Shown: positions 9,446 through 18,769, numbered from the stretch's first letter. The stretch is 64,000 nucleotides of DNA from Mycolicibacterium hodleri (GCF_006439015.1 NZ_RCZG01000004.1:186001-250000); one strand, 5' to 3'. Notes: a model not told the origin generated them from the letters alone. A program made the numbers and translations.

Positions 9446-9640
9446 GTGCCGGGATACCGCAGGATCGCCGCGCATTGCGGTGTAGACCGCAAGACGGTGC
9501 GCCGCTACGTGGAGGCCGCCCAGACAGTTAGGTTGGGTCGGGGTAACGATGTCAGCGCCGCCGATGACGGGTTGATCGGGGCGCGGTGGCCGAGGCGGTG
9601 CGACACGGTTACAAGGGCCGGTACGCTGCAGGTTGGCGCC
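9446..9640 (+). pseudogene. Fragment of an IS21-family IstA transposase
   Basis: The plus strand reads GYRRIAAHCGVDRKTVRRY followed by VEAAQT and DDGLIGA, the N-terminal helix-turn-helix region typical of one mycobacterial IstA subgroup. There is no start region, the frame is lost soon after, and no catalytic domain or istB follows. It differs from the complete IstA at 26257-27813, so it is a remnant of a second, unrelated IS21-family insertion. Confidence 0.65.
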
Positions 9641-9735
9641 ATGAAACGAATCAGCGCGTACCTCGGCGGATTTGATGAGGTTGGGCGAGTTGGTCCGTTC
9701 GTCGGGGTCTGACGTGACGTCTCAATGAAGTCGGT

Positions 9736-9750
9736 GCGCAGGCGAACTTG
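9736..9750 (+). repeat. 15-bp direct repeat, left copy, flanking ugd
   Basis: GCGCAGGCGAACTTG here recurs exactly at 11436-11450 in the same orientation. The copies lie 50 bp before and about 300 bp after the UDP-glucose dehydrogenase gene. Confidence 0.6.
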
Positions 9751-9799
9751 CTGGACTGAACTTAGGTACGGATCATCGTGAAAGCTGAAGGGGGCTGGA

Positions 9800-11128
9800 A
9801 TGGGTTGTCGTATCGCCGTTTTCGGAACGGGCTATCTCGGCGCGACGCATAGTGCGTGCATGGCAGAACTGGGACATGAAGTAGTCGGCGTGGACGTTGA
9901 CACAGCAAAGCTCGCAACCCTTGCTGCTGGCGAGGCTCCGTTCTTTGAGCCGGGCCTGAACGACGTACTCAAGGCGAATGTAGATGCGGGGCGCCTCCGG
10001 TTTACTAGCTCCTACGAGGAGGCGGCGGAGTTCGCCGACGTTCACTTTATTGGAGTTGCGACTCCGCAGAAGCGGGGCGAGCTAGCGGCTGACCTCACCT
10101 ACGTAGATTCGGTTGTCACAAGATTGGCGCCGCTACTGACGAGGCCGGCGGTGATCTATGGGAAGTCGACGGTGCCGGTGGGGTCGGCTGCACGATTGAG
10201 TGAGATGGCGCAACACCTCGCGCCGATTGGCGATGCAGTCGAGCTGGCGTGGAATCCTGAGTTCCTGCGCGAAGGATTTGCGGTGCATGACACTCTCCAT
10301 CCTGACCGGATTGTGCTGGGTATCGACCTTGAACGTAGAGGGCGGGCCGAGGAAGTGGCTCGGGAGCTATACCGTGACATTGTCGGAGAAGGGGTTCCGT
10401 TCCTAGTCACTGATCGAGAGACGGCGGAGCTGGTAAAGACGGCCGCAAATGCGTTTCTCGCCACTAAAATATCGTTCATCAACGCGATGGCGGAGGTGTG
10501 CGAAGCGGCAGGCGCCGACGTGTCAGAGTTGGCCGACGCCATTGGGTACGACGCCAGGATCGGTCGACGATTTCTAAACGCTGGTATTGGGTTTGGTGGG
10601 GGCTGTTTACCGAAGGATATACGCGCTTTCATGGCACGAGCAGGTGAACTCGGCGCCAACCAGGCGTTGACCTTTCTGCGTGAGGTCGACAGCATTAATA
10701 TGCGAGGGCGAACGAGGATGATGGAAATGACGAGGGAGGTTGCGGGTGGCTCCCTTATCGGCACAAGGGTGGCGGTGCTTGGTGCGGCGTTTAAACCCGA
10801 TTCCGACGATATAAGGGATTCGCCTGCTTTAAATATTGCGGGTCAGATCCAGCTGCAAGGCGCATCGGTAACCGTGTTCGACCCAAAAGCAATCAATAAT
10901 TCGCGAACTCTCTTTCCCACATTAAACTACGCTAGCGATGTACGCGACGCTTGCGATGGAGCAGACGTCACGTTGGTACTAACCGAATGGGAAGAATTTC
11001 AGCGCCTCGAACCAGCATACCTGGATCCTATTGTCCGCTGTCAGCGTATAATCGACGGAAGAAATTGCCTTGACCAGGCGAAGTGGCGAAACGCAGGCTG
11101 GACGTACCGCGGAGTGGGCAGACGTTGA
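9800..11128 (+). CDS. ugd: UDP-glucose 6-dehydrogenase
   Basis: A 442-residue enzyme that oxidises UDP-glucose to UDP-glucuronate in the cytosol, providing an acidic sugar for capsule-type polymers. The N-terminal NAD-binding fold has GTGYLG at 9-14 and the acidic VDVD at 31-34. STVPVGS and WNPEFLREG follow. The dimer/catalytic helix has LVKTAANAFLATKISF (lysine 213), and the catalytic thiol sits in GFGGGCLPKD (C269). The C-terminal UDP-binding domain begins near 320 with VAVLGAAFKPDSDD. Length is normal. AT-ending codons such as TTA and ATA are more frequent than in the flanking core genes, which suggests acquisition. It stands alone on the plus strand opposite the wzy-wzx-methyltransferase set. 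Confidence 0.93.
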   Translation: MGCRIAVFGTGYLGATHSACMAELGHEVVGVDVDTAKLATLAAGEAPFFEPGLNDVLKANVDAGRLRFTSSYEEAAEFADVHFIGVATPQKRGELAADLTYVDSVVTRLAPLLTRPAVIYGKSTVPVGSAARLSEMAQHLAPIGDAVELAWNPEFLREGFAVHDTLHPDRIVLGIDLERRGRAEEVARELYRDIVGEGVPFLVTDRETAELVKTAANAFLATKISFINAMAEVCEAAGADVSELADAIGYDARIGRRFLNAGIGFGGGCLPKDIRAFMARAGELGANQALTFLREVDSINMRGRTRMMEMTREVAGGSLIGTRVAVLGAAFKPDSDDIRDSPALNIAGQIQLQGASVTVFDPKAINNSRTLFPTLNYASDVRDACDGADVTLVLTEWEEFQRLEPAYLDPIVRCQRIIDGRNCLDQAKWRNAGWTYRGVGRR

Positions 11129-11524
11129 CCTAGGAAAATCGGTTCAATTAAATTCGGTGAGGGCGTGATTAGCCGATTGAGAAATTTACGTAAACGGAAC
11201 CCACTGTCGCCTCCTACGACCGGATTGCGACTTCGGAGAAAAAAATGAATCTGTGGCACTACGTGAGGATTCATAGCAAGTCTTACCTCGCGGTGGCGAT
11301 TGTCACCGACGGCACACTTACCGCACCAAGACGTTCTTCACTGAAAGTAGACCATTCAACCCACTGAGAATCACTGCACGGGGTGGGGACTTTTACCGAG
11401 CGGGCCAGCGGATATCTCCAGTTGGCAATTGATACGCGCAGGCGAACTTGGCGACGTTGCGTCTAGCCCCATGCGCGGTCGAAAGACCGGCAGGTTCGGG
11501 TCATGGTGCCTCCGTCGAGGCGGG
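11129..11524. other. Intergenic region between ugd and the wzy-like gene
   Basis: Convergent spacer of about 400 bp with no supportable gene. It carries the right copy of the 15-bp repeat at 11436-11450. I see no clear terminator hairpin and no transposase remnant. Confidence 0.4.
11436..11450 (+). repeat. 15-bp direct repeat, right copy, flanking ugd
   Basis: Exact second copy of GCGCAGGCGAACTTG found at 9736-9750. Adjacent bases differ, so the identity is confined to the 15 bases. Confidence 0.6.
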
Positions 11525-13006
11525 TCAACTTATCCCACTATCTTGATGTCCACCGTTAGGCGGGGTCCTCAACGGGTTTTTATACGGGGGCTTAGGTGAA
11601 GATTTTCGGTGCGATGCCATTTTGCTGCTTAACGTGTGGCCATGGGCCGAAGCCCCCAGCAACATCAACACTAATGAGCCAATTGCGGCCAATTGCAGCG
11701 ACTTGCCCATCCCTTCAGCAATGCCGAGCATACCGCGCTCGAATAGAAGAGGCTGCACCGTCATCGAAACTGCGAACGCAACCGCGAAAACGGTTCTTCC
11801 TTGGAAAAGTCGAGCGACTAAAATGATCGCGAAGGCCAGAAAAAGGATTTCCAACACCGTGCCCGCCCAGCCAGCGAGAACCCAGCCCTCAGCGATCGGT
11901 CCCTCTGCTAGATTTGCTCCTGCTTGGGCTGGCCCGCCAGCTTGAGGTCGTAAAATAGAGCCCCACGCGGCTCCAGCTAATTGTCCCTTCTCTCCTAAGA
12001 TCTGCTGTGGCAACATCGCCTGCAACAGGTGCGTAATTACCTCTCCCAGAGAGAGGTACGAGTACGGGCCAGCGCCAACGGCGTCCACATTGGCCTGCAG
12101 TGCATCGAACCTAGCAAGTATCGGGTAAAAGAACTGGACAACCGTTGGATAGTATGATTCGACAACATCAGTCCGCGTAAGGATCCCGAGCTCCGTCTTG
12201 ATGCGCTGCACTGCAAAGAACGCACAGAGGGCGAGGGCGGTGTAGACGCCGACCATGCGAAGTGGGACACGGCCTCCCCGCATAAAAAGTCGGACTACCC
12301 CGAACACAATTATGGCCAGTATTGGTGCTTTGGTCGCTGCGATTAGTGCCCACGCAGCTTCCGACACCACGACGACGGTGATAGTCGACCTGCTCAAGTG
12401 ATCGACGCCTATGAATATCAACCCAGCTGCAACAGTAGGAAGGAGGGTCAAGGTGACAACCGCGGTTGACGAGAGAGTGGCACTCTGTGATGGGGCTCCG
12501 TCGAGGCCGGTGTAAGCTCGAATCAACCAACCCAATCCCATCAACACAAGTCCGTGATCTGCGCGAATGAGTGAACCTCGCGACCCGGCGTTGTTCGAGT
12601 GTGCGAAGCGTCTCAGACTTAGTGCGACGGCTAGCAAAAGAAGGAAACCGGGGACTGCCCTCTCCAGGATCTCCGACACAGCGGCAAAGTAGTCCCAGCT
12701 AATTCGGCGATCGGCGAGGCTATCATTAATCCGCGGCGATGGCTTTAGCCAGAGGAGCAACGAAGGGCGGGCCACATATCCGATGGCCCAATACACCGCC
12801 AGCAACAACAACAGACTTCCTAATGCGCCACGAATTCTTATCGCGGCGACGGCCTGTGCAAGAAGAGTCGCGGTTGCAGCAAGCAGTAGTGTCGGAGCCC
12901 TTAACTTGCTACCTTCTTCCAGCACAAAAGCTACGAGCCAACCGGCGGCGCCTACTGAGAAGAGAGACGCCGCCCATGGGAATTCGTTGACGCGACGCAG
13001 ATTCAC
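11525..13006 (-). CDS. Wzy-like polysaccharide polymerase (polytopic membrane protein)
   Basis: A 493-residue membrane protein with about a dozen hydrophobic segments and a long external loop around residues 300-380, the layout of O-antigen/capsule polymerases. The segment AEGPIAEGWVLAGWAG near 370-390 is like a conserved stretch in related EPS polymerases; otherwise sequence conservation is low, as normal for Wzy. It would join lipid-linked repeat units on the outer face of the membrane. The start is GTG, six bases after the wzx-like stop, so the two are co-transcribed. The C-terminal 35 residues are polar and proline-rich. An O-antigen ligase is the alternative. Confidence 0.7.
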   Translation of the reverse strand: MNLRRVNEFPWAASLFSVGAAGWLVAFVLEEGSKLRAPTLLLAATATLLAQAVAAIRIRGALGSLLLLLAVYWAIGYVARPSLLLWLKPSPRINDSLADRRISWDYFAAVSEILERAVPGFLLLLAVALSLRRFAHSNNAGSRGSLIRADHGLVLMGLGWLIRAYTGLDGAPSQSATLSSTAVVTLTLLPTVAAGLIFIGVDHLSRSTITVVVVSEAAWALIAATKAPILAIIVFGVVRLFMRGGRVPLRMVGVYTALALCAFFAVQRIKTELGILTRTDVVESYYPTVVQFFYPILARFDALQANVDAVGAGPYSYLSLGEVITHLLQAMLPQQILGEKGQLAGAAWGSILRPQAGGPAQAGANLAEGPIAEGWVLAGWAGTVLEILFLAFAIILVARLFQGRTVFAVAFAVSMTVQPLLFERGMLGIAEGMGKSLQLAAIGSLVLMLLGASAHGHTLSSKMASHRKSSPKPPYKNPLRTPPNGGHQDSGIS

Positions 13007-13011
13007 GAAGA

Positions 13012-14241
13012 TTACTTTACCCTTCGACGGTTTGCGCGGTTATAGCAAATAATTCGGCTGGCATTACTGGCGACCACGGCCCAAGCAACTGGAATTAGCG
13101 CCAACGACCCTGCCCGGTGAATGACGGCAATCGCAACCACTATCGTGGCGGCTCCAGCAAACGAAGCGACGGCCAGTCCCCTCCAACGCTCCGAGGCGAC
13201 CGCTACTCCAAAGTCCCAGTTCCATTGATCCCATCCAATCTGCGCCACGCACAGTACCGCTACAACCCACTCAATTCCGACAAAGTCGTCCCCGAGGAGC
13301 GTATCGCCCCAGAAGGCAAGGGCTGTCACGATCACGGCGGACGATACGACCGATACTGCCAACCGAGTGACGACAACTATTTTTGATTGGGGATCCGAAC
13401 CAGATTGCTGCGTAATGTGACGCACCAGCCGCGAATAGGCCACCTGGTTTATCGCTTGGCCAGTTGCCCCCGCGGCTTTGGCGCAAGTTAACGCCACTGC
13501 GTACACACCCAAATCAGCTGGTGTTAGAAGAGCAGCGATCGCGATCTGGTCTGAACGAATCGTAACTTGGTCAATCGCCATGGAAATGCCCAGCCGAGAG
13601 TTCGCTGTCACCTGGACTGGAGTCGCCCAACTACATGAGCGTAAGACCGCTATCGAAGAAAACGCACTAACCGTCAATGCCAAGCATTGGCCCGCGAACA
13701 TTGCCCAGAAGGCCGTCCAGAAATTGAGCGCATCGAGCGCGAAGAGAGCAATCTGACCGAGCGACGGTACTACCAGCACCGATGCGCGGTAGGCATTGAA
13801 CCATGCGTGCTGGTCACGGTCGACAAGCTGCTCTGCGCCGAGCCGACTGAGTCCGGCTAAAACGAACAAGAATCCGGCTAGGCGTGTCGCGACGACGGTA
13901 TCTCCGTCGCCGCCGGAGAGCGCTGGTGCAGACAGGTAGATAACTAACGCGCCAATCAGCGAGAGAAGAATGAGAACCCAGAGCCCAACCGCACTTGACG
14001 TGCCGCGCCGGACGTTCGAGATCGAGAGAGTGCGCGGCAGTCCAAGAAAAATAGCAAACTCTAGTGCAGAAGGAAGCAGGAATGCGGCCGCCAATCCTCC
14101 TCTCCCGGTGGCGCCAAGTTCGTGGGCAATCATCGGGGTCGAAACAACGCTAAGTCCCAAGCCGAGGTATGTGACCCCTGCATTGGCGACGATCGTGCGA
14201 AATTGTCGTCGTTTGATAGTCTGCACTATGTATCGGATCAC
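13012..14241 (-). CDS. Wzx-like polysaccharide flippase (MATE/MOP superfamily)
   Basis: A 409-residue protein with about twelve transmembrane segments in pairs, starting with a basic cytosolic stretch (TIKRRQFR) and a first helix at about 17-37. The pattern fits lipopolysaccharide-type flippases of the MOP superfamily, which move undecaprenyl-linked repeat units across the membrane. It is immediately followed by the wzy-like gene and preceded by a sugar/lipid-type methyltransferase. The start codon is GTG. No strong catalytic motif is expected; the call rests on topology, length and context. Confidence 0.75.
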   Translation of the reverse strand: MIRYIVQTIKRRQFRTIVANAGVTYLGLGLSVVSTPMIAHELGATGRGGLAAAFLLPSALEFAIFLGLPRTLSISNVRRGTSSAVGLWVLILLSLIGALVIYLSAPALSGGDGDTVVATRLAGFLFVLAGLSRLGAEQLVDRDQHAWFNAYRASVLVVPSLGQIALFALDALNFWTAFWAMFAGQCLALTVSAFSSIAVLRSCSWATPVQVTANSRLGISMAIDQVTIRSDQIAIAALLTPADLGVYAVALTCAKAAGATGQAINQVAYSRLVRHITQQSGSDPQSKIVVVTRLAVSVVSSAVIVTALAFWGDTLLGDDFVGIEWVVAVLCVAQIGWDQWNWDFGVAVASERWRGLAVASFAGAATIVVAIAVIHRAGSLALIPVAWAVVASNASRIICYNRANRRRVK

Positions 14242-14459
14242 ATGCAGTCCGCCAGACGTGCCCGCATGTACTTTGCGCCGCCCGGGTAGGTGTCTGCTGC
14301 AGGTGAGTTGTACAAAGTTGGCATAGGGAAGCGCCTAAAAATATGTCTGTTGGTTTTTGTGGGCGTCGACTCCATATACATCATTGACCGCACAAAGTTC
14401 GTGCGGAATTTTGCTCTCGCCTATCCGTTGAGCTCGATAGTCTGGGCCATTGGGACTAA

Positions 14460-15227
14460 CTACGATTTCGAGCAGAAGAAAATCTGCTCGCCGGTGTCAG
14501 CACCAACCCCAATTGATTTCATTTCTTCGATCGTAAGAAAGTCTTCTGGCCCGGCGACGACGACATGATAACCAACGCTTCTCAACCGGTCCACGTAGTC
14601 TGGGCCGTAGCGGCGTACGTGGTCCACTTGGCCGAATAGTCGCAGACGCTCAGCAGGGTCTGTGATTGATGCATCTTCGATTGTCGCGTCGGCGCTGATA
14701 GGGACGGCGAGAATTGCCCAACCCGCGGGCTTTAGCACGCGGAAGAATTCACGCATCGCTTGCCGATCGTCGTCGACGTGTTCAAGCACATGGCTGCAGT
14801 AAACAACATCAAACGAGTCATCGGGAAATTGAATATCGGTGACATCCATAGTAACCATTGCGGCTGGATCGTAGAGATCCGCGGTGAGGTACCCGGCGCC
14901 GATCCGCTTCCGTAGCAGCTTTTGAAATTGGGGTTCGGGCGCTACGTGTAAGACCTGCTTATCGCAGCCATCGAAGAGGTCGGTCTCTCTCTCGAAGTAC
15001 AGCCATGTCAAGCGGTGGCGTTCAACCGCTCCACAATGCATGCATTGCGCATTATCCCGACGCGCGACGCCATACGGCCCGAACTTCTTGGAATTACGTT
15101 TGCAAACCGGACAGTACAGTCCTATTCCCCGATACGGTATGAGTCGCACGAATTTTCGCACAGAGCGGAGTGACCGCACCGCTCCGGATGGCAACGCACG
15201 TGCCAACGTGCCCGTTGCGCTAGGCAT
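14460..15227 (-). CDS. SAM-dependent methyltransferase with N-terminal zinc-ribbon-like motif
   Basis: A class I methyltransferase of 255 residues from the chosen start. YCPVC and CMHCGAVERHR near residues 40-75 form two Cys pairs that look like a zinc ribbon. The Rossmann part has VLHVAPEPQF, a TADLYD acidic loop and the post-motif VVYCSHVLEHV, followed by FFRVLKPAGWAILAVP. It may methylate a sugar or the lipid-linked chain, ending chain growth. The frame is open to 15329, but AAGGGGG lies six bases before the ATG at 15227, so that start is preferred. The reading upstream belongs to IS-flanking DNA. Confidence 0.75.
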   Translation of the reverse strand: MPSATGTLARALPSGAVRSLRSVRKFVRLIPYRGIGLYCPVCKRNSKKFGPYGVARRDNAQCMHCGAVERHRLTWLYFERETDLFDGCDKQVLHVAPEPQFQKLLRKRIGAGYLTADLYDPAAMVTMDVTDIQFPDDSFDVVYCSHVLEHVDDDRQAMREFFRVLKPAGWAILAVPISADATIEDASITDPAERLRLFGQVDHVRRYGPDYVDRLRSVGYHVVVAGPEDFLTIEEMKSIGVGADTGEQIFFCSKS

Positions 15228-15440
15228 GAGCATCCCCCTTGCTGCACAATCCCAAGGGCGTTGTGTGCGGACACCGAAACCCCTCAGTCCCACCGGCTTA
15301 TTCGACAGCTGCCTGGCTGACGATAACACCTATTGGTGCACAGTGTTGGAACCGGGCGGCTTCGACGGGGGCCGATCCGGCGGGCTGCTGGGTGACTCGG
15401 AAAACACCTGCCGTACACGGCTTCCAGTAGATTTGTCCAC

Positions 15441-15573
15441 AGCAGCCTAGGGCGAGAGCCCTGACCGGTGTGACCTGATAGAAGCCTGCTGAGCCATCAA
15501 CTCGCAATAGGTCTGTCCACCGGCAGAGCCCTCGCCGTCGTCCCGTCAACCGGATGAATGAAGGGACATTTCG
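15441..15573 (+). other. Non-coding left end of the IS110-family element; candidate bridge RNA region
   Basis: Between the flank and the transposase ATG lies non-coding DNA with an imperfect inverted repeat (GGCGAGAGCCCTG near 15449 and CAGAGCCCTCGCC near 15524). IS110-group elements are known to encode a structured bridge RNA in this position. The structure has not been modelled here, and the element's exact end is uncertain. Confidence 0.3.
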
Positions 15574-16423
15574 ATGGTGACAGTAGGGATCGACCCACAC
15601 AAGGCCGTACATGTTGCGGTCGCAGTCGATGCTCGCGGTAATCGCATCGGCAAGCCGCTGACGATAAAGAACGACGGGCTGCTGATTATCGCGGTGCTCA
15701 CATGGATTCGCTCGATCACCGATCGCACCTCGGTGACCTGGGCCATCGAAGACGGTCACGGCTTCGCCCGCCGGTTGCCGATGGAACGCCGGACTATGAT
15801 GATCAACCAGATCAAGGCGCAATCGCACCTCTGGCTCGAACACATACCGGGCGATCTGGCCAGGGCCAAAGCCCTCGCCACGTTGACCGCGCGGCTCGAC
15901 GCCGCACAGGTGGGCACTCACGTCCGACATGCGATAGCCGCGATGATCAGCGAGCTCGCCGACGCCAACAATCGCATTCACGATCTCGATATCAGTATCA
16001 AAGAGCTCGTTGCCCCCTCTCACGCCCAACCTGCTGGCGATAACCGGGATCAGCTACAACTCCGCGGCGGTGATGCTCGCTGAAATCGGTGACATCAAAA
16101 GGTTTTCGAGCTCGGCCAAACTAGCCCGCTACACCCGCTGCGCACCGATCCCGGTCTACTCGTCCGACAACGAACGTCACCGCCTTCACCGGGGAGGCAA
16201 CCGCCGCCTCAACAACGTCCTCTACACCGCAGCGATCGTGCAGACACGCTTCAACCCGGCCGCCCAAGAACTCATCGCACGTCGAGAACCCGTAAAGGGT
16301 GCCCGAGGCGCAAGACGGATCCTCAAACGCCACCTCGTCGACGTGATCTACCGAGCCATGCACACCGACCAATCCACCCGGCAACACCAAATCACCAGGT
16401 GCCAACAGCTGGCATTGACATAG
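15574..16423 (+). pseudogene. IS110-family transposase, frameshifted
   Basis: The first frame (15574-16083) begins VTVGIDPHKAVHVAVAVD, the RuvC-like DEDD N-terminus of IS110-family recombinases, and includes WAIEDGHGFARRL. The second frame (16010-16423) supplies the C-terminal Tnp_IS116 part, with ITGISYNSAAVMLAEIGD, then RYTRCAPIPVYS, and ends at 16423. The two halves overlap in different frames around 16010-16083, so one indel has broken a single gene. The active recombinase would need both parts. It separates the methyltransferase gene from the GT4 gene at 16608. Confidence 0.85.
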
Positions 16424-16480
16424 AAGCATCAAACAGACGTGCATGCGCACGGATCAAGCCCGTGGGTCGACGCGACAAGC

Positions 16481-16516
16481 CTGGTAGGGCACCTACGAGG
16501 CTGGTAGAGCACCTAC
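16481..16516 (+). repeat. Two tandem 16-bp units just beyond the IS110 transposase
   Basis: CTGGTAGGGCACCTAC at 16481-16496 is repeated as CTGGTAGAGCACCTAC at 16501-16516, a 20-bp period with one mismatch. It lies between the transposase end and the next glycosyltransferase and may belong to the IS right end. Confidence 0.6.
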
Positions 16517-16607
16517 AATGCGGTCCGTCCAGAGAGTCGACAAATGCCTCGCCGCGGCCTGCCTGGTAATTTCGCGACATGCCAAGTTCTGTGAGGGGGC
16601 ACGCGCG

Positions 16608-17720
16608 ATGCGTCTGCTTCTGGTGACCCCCATTTACCCCCCTACGCGGGGGGGAATCCAAACGTTGCTTTACCAGTTAACCGCTTCCCTGCCCGGTACC
16701 GACGTCAAGGTGATAACAGCTAAGGAACGGGGCTGGGAGGCACACGACGCATCGTCGGGGCAACTCATTAAACGAGTGTGGGTGCCTGAGGTTAGTCCCC
16801 TCATCCGGAATGCGATGTTTAATTTCGCTGCGCTGGGCGCGCTTTATGGGTGGAGGCCTGATGTTGTGCTGTGTGGGCATATAGTTGCCAGCCCAGCCAG
16901 CTGGATGATTGCGAAACGATTCAAGGCGGCCCACGTGGTATACGCGTACGGCAGAGAGATCGGAATCAGGCCGGCGCTAGCCGCATGGGCACTTCGTCGT
17001 AGCAACGCTGCGATAGCGATTAGTGCATATACGCGAGGGGAGCTATTGGCTGCAGCTCACGGAGCCACATTGCCGCCTATTCATGTCGTTTCTCCCGGCG
17101 TCAATTTGCCAGATGACATCGGACGATGCGACGCTAGTCGCCCAACCGTGCTAACTGTCGCGCGCATGCGCGATTGGTACAAAGGCCACGACCGTTTGCT
17201 TGATGCGCTTCCGCTCGTCATACAGGAAGTCCCAAATGTGCATTGGGTGGTAATAGGTGAAGGCAAGATCCGGGCAGAGTTGGAACGACGAGCAAAAGCT
17301 GCAGCGCTATTGGGCAATGTCTCGTTCCTCGGAGAGGTTGATGAAGACGTCAAGGAGAGTTGGCTTTCTTGCGCACACGTTTTTGCGATGCCGAGCCGCT
17401 ATCCGGAGGACGAAGCCGGCGGAGAGGGATTCGGCATCGTCTACCTGGAAGCTGGCGCTCGTGGCCTTCCGTCCGTAGCGAGCAATATTGGTGCGCCGAC
17501 TGAGGTCGTGGTCGACGGGAAAACGGGCATACTGGTGGACGCTGACAGCCCTCCGGCGATCGCTGCTGCGCTGATCCGTCTACTCACAGACGCGGACTAT
17601 GCGAGAAAACTCGGTTCGGCGGCCCGTCGGCGAGTAGAAACGGGCTTTACGTGGGAATTGGTCGGGCAGCAGCTGCATTCGGTGCTCGACGAAGTAGCTA
17701 TAGCCCAGTCGGGTCCCTAG
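16608..17720 (+). CDS. GT4-family glycosyltransferase (GT-B fold)
   Basis: A 370-residue retaining glycosyltransferase. The N-terminus MRLLLVTPIYPPTRGGIQT has the Gly-rich loop typical of GT4. The C-terminal half has TVARMRDWYKGHDRL, WVVIGEGK and the donor-binding EAGGEGFGIVYLEAGARG with the EX7E glutamates. Nothing in the motifs fixes the sugar; GDP-mannose or UDP-sugars are typical. The frame is open from 16518, but GAGGGGG lies about eight bases before the ATG at 16608, and homologues begin at this motif. It is isolated between an IS110 element and IS3 debris. Confidence 0.85.
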   Translation: MRLLLVTPIYPPTRGGIQTLLYQLTASLPGTDVKVITAKERGWEAHDASSGQLIKRVWVPEVSPLIRNAMFNFAALGALYGWRPDVVLCGHIVASPASWMIAKRFKAAHVVYAYGREIGIRPALAAWALRRSNAAIAISAYTRGELLAAAHGATLPPIHVVSPGVNLPDDIGRCDASRPTVLTVARMRDWYKGHDRLLDALPLVIQEVPNVHWVVIGEGKIRAELERRAKAAALLGNVSFLGEVDEDVKESWLSCAHVFAMPSRYPEDEAGGEGFGIVYLEAGARGLPSVASNIGAPTEVVVDGKTGILVDADSPPAIAAALIRLLTDADYARKLGSAARRRVETGFTWELVGQQLHSVLDEVAIAQSGP

Positions 17721-17827
17721 TATGTGCCGAATCTGGTCATGCCTCTAAGTCGACACCGCAGGCTCCGCTTGAACTGTTGCGTCGACGTCTATCTCGGAGG
17801 TACCGGGCCAAGTGTCTGAAGCCAGGA

Positions 17828-17888
17828 CGAAAACACAGTGTTCTACGATCCCCGTGCAGTTGCCGCTTCCTCGCCAAGAAACATGACC
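17828..17888 (+). repeat. About 60-bp block shared with 28149-28208 (inverted)
   Basis: This block, reading ENTVFYDPRAVAASSPRNM in one frame, matches the reverse strand at 28149-28208 (RRNTAFYDYPCSGASSPRNM) at roughly 50 of 58 positions. The second copy sits directly on an IS3 orfB remnant, so the block is probably mobile-element debris. The rest of 17721-17956 shows no gene. Confidence 0.65.
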
Positions 17889-17956
17889 TACGGCTGGCAA
17901 GTGCAACCTCGACGCGGAGTGGGGCTGGGTAGGCCTCGAGTACGTCGAGGACATTT

Positions 17957-18139
17957 GGCGGACGCAGGAATTCGATAGAGCAAGCACTGTCTCATCGTGA
18001 CGAAAACATCGCGCTTGCGCATATTGTCATCAACTGCGTTGCGCGAGTGGACGTGCCCGGGTGGCGGCTCGAGCGAGTGGAACAGATCCTGCAAGAGGAA
18101 CTAGAGGCACCACGCGATTCATGCACTACACACAGCTGA
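17957..18139 (+). other. Coding-like fragment without start, unknown family
   Basis: One plus-strand frame reads cleanly, with segments IEQALSHRDENIALAH and WRLERVEQILQEELE, up to TGA at 18137. Its composition is protein-like (amphipathic C-terminal helix), but there is no credible start codon or ribosome site. It may be the tail of a gene truncated by IS activity. From 18140 to 18298 I see only the probable promoter region of the next gene (TATACT at 18214-18219). Confidence 0.3.
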
Positions 18140-18298
18140 TAACAAGGATTCAGCGAGCAATCAACGAGCCAGCCGCCCAGGGCGATGCGGCCCCGCAAAC
18201 GCCTCGACGTGTCTATACTAGAAGCTGCATCAGCCAGGGCCGCCGAGGTTCGGGTCGGCCAGTGGTAATACTGGGGTTTAAATTTGGGGGGTTCCGAA

Positions 18299-18769
18299 AT
18301 GAAATGTTTTCTGCGCTCGGTTGTGTTATTTTGCGCCCTAACTCTTGCGTTTGCGGCTTTTAGCTCTGGCACTGCATCGGCGGACATCTTAATCGGAAAG
18401 ACGTATGCCGATGCGGTCGCTAAGATTGCCCAGTGGAACGGGAACGCGATCATAGCTACGGTGAACGGTAGCCAACTGTCGACAGATGACTGCATCGTGG
18501 TTAGTTGGCACCGAGGCGGTTTCCTCGATTCTAGCGGTAAAAGTCAGGGCAAGGATTACCTGGTAAACTTGAACTGCAATCAAAAAGTCGCCTCTGCTGG
18601 CCATCCCGGGAATTCACTGGCTAGTCCTGAGGGACGCGCTCAAAAGGAGGATGAAACTGCTGCAGCGAAGATCACGAAGAACCCCGCAATGTGTGAGACG
18701 AACGAAACTAACGGCGCCTACTGTGCACGAGTATGTAAACGGACCGGGCTATGCACCTTTGGAGTGTAG
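18299..18769 (+). CDS. Mycobacterial conserved secreted protein
   Basis: A 156-residue protein with an N-terminal signal peptide (basic MKCFLRS start, hydrophobic core, ASA site near residue 27). The mature domain has IGKTYADAVAKIAQWNG, TVNGSQLSTDDCIVVSW and AGHPGNSLASPEG, a pattern I recall from small exported proteins common in mycobacteria. Six cysteines in the mature part could pair. Function is unknown. The ATG at 18299 follows a run of six G with seven bases spacing; a TTG at 18284 is less likely. It is unrelated to the polysaccharide enzymes around it. Confidence 0.7.
   Translation: MKCFLRSVVLFCALTLAFAAFSSGTASADILIGKTYADAVAKIAQWNGNAIIATVNGSQLSTDDCIVVSWHRGGFLDSSGKSQGKDYLVNLNCNQKVASAGHPGNSLASPEGRAQKEDETAAAKITKNPAMCETNETNGAYCARVCKRTGLCTFGV

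Noticed and set aside
15239..15450. Short plus-strand ORFs upstream of the IS110 element
   Set aside because: No start signal or domain; the region is more likely IS flank and leader of the methyltransferase gene.
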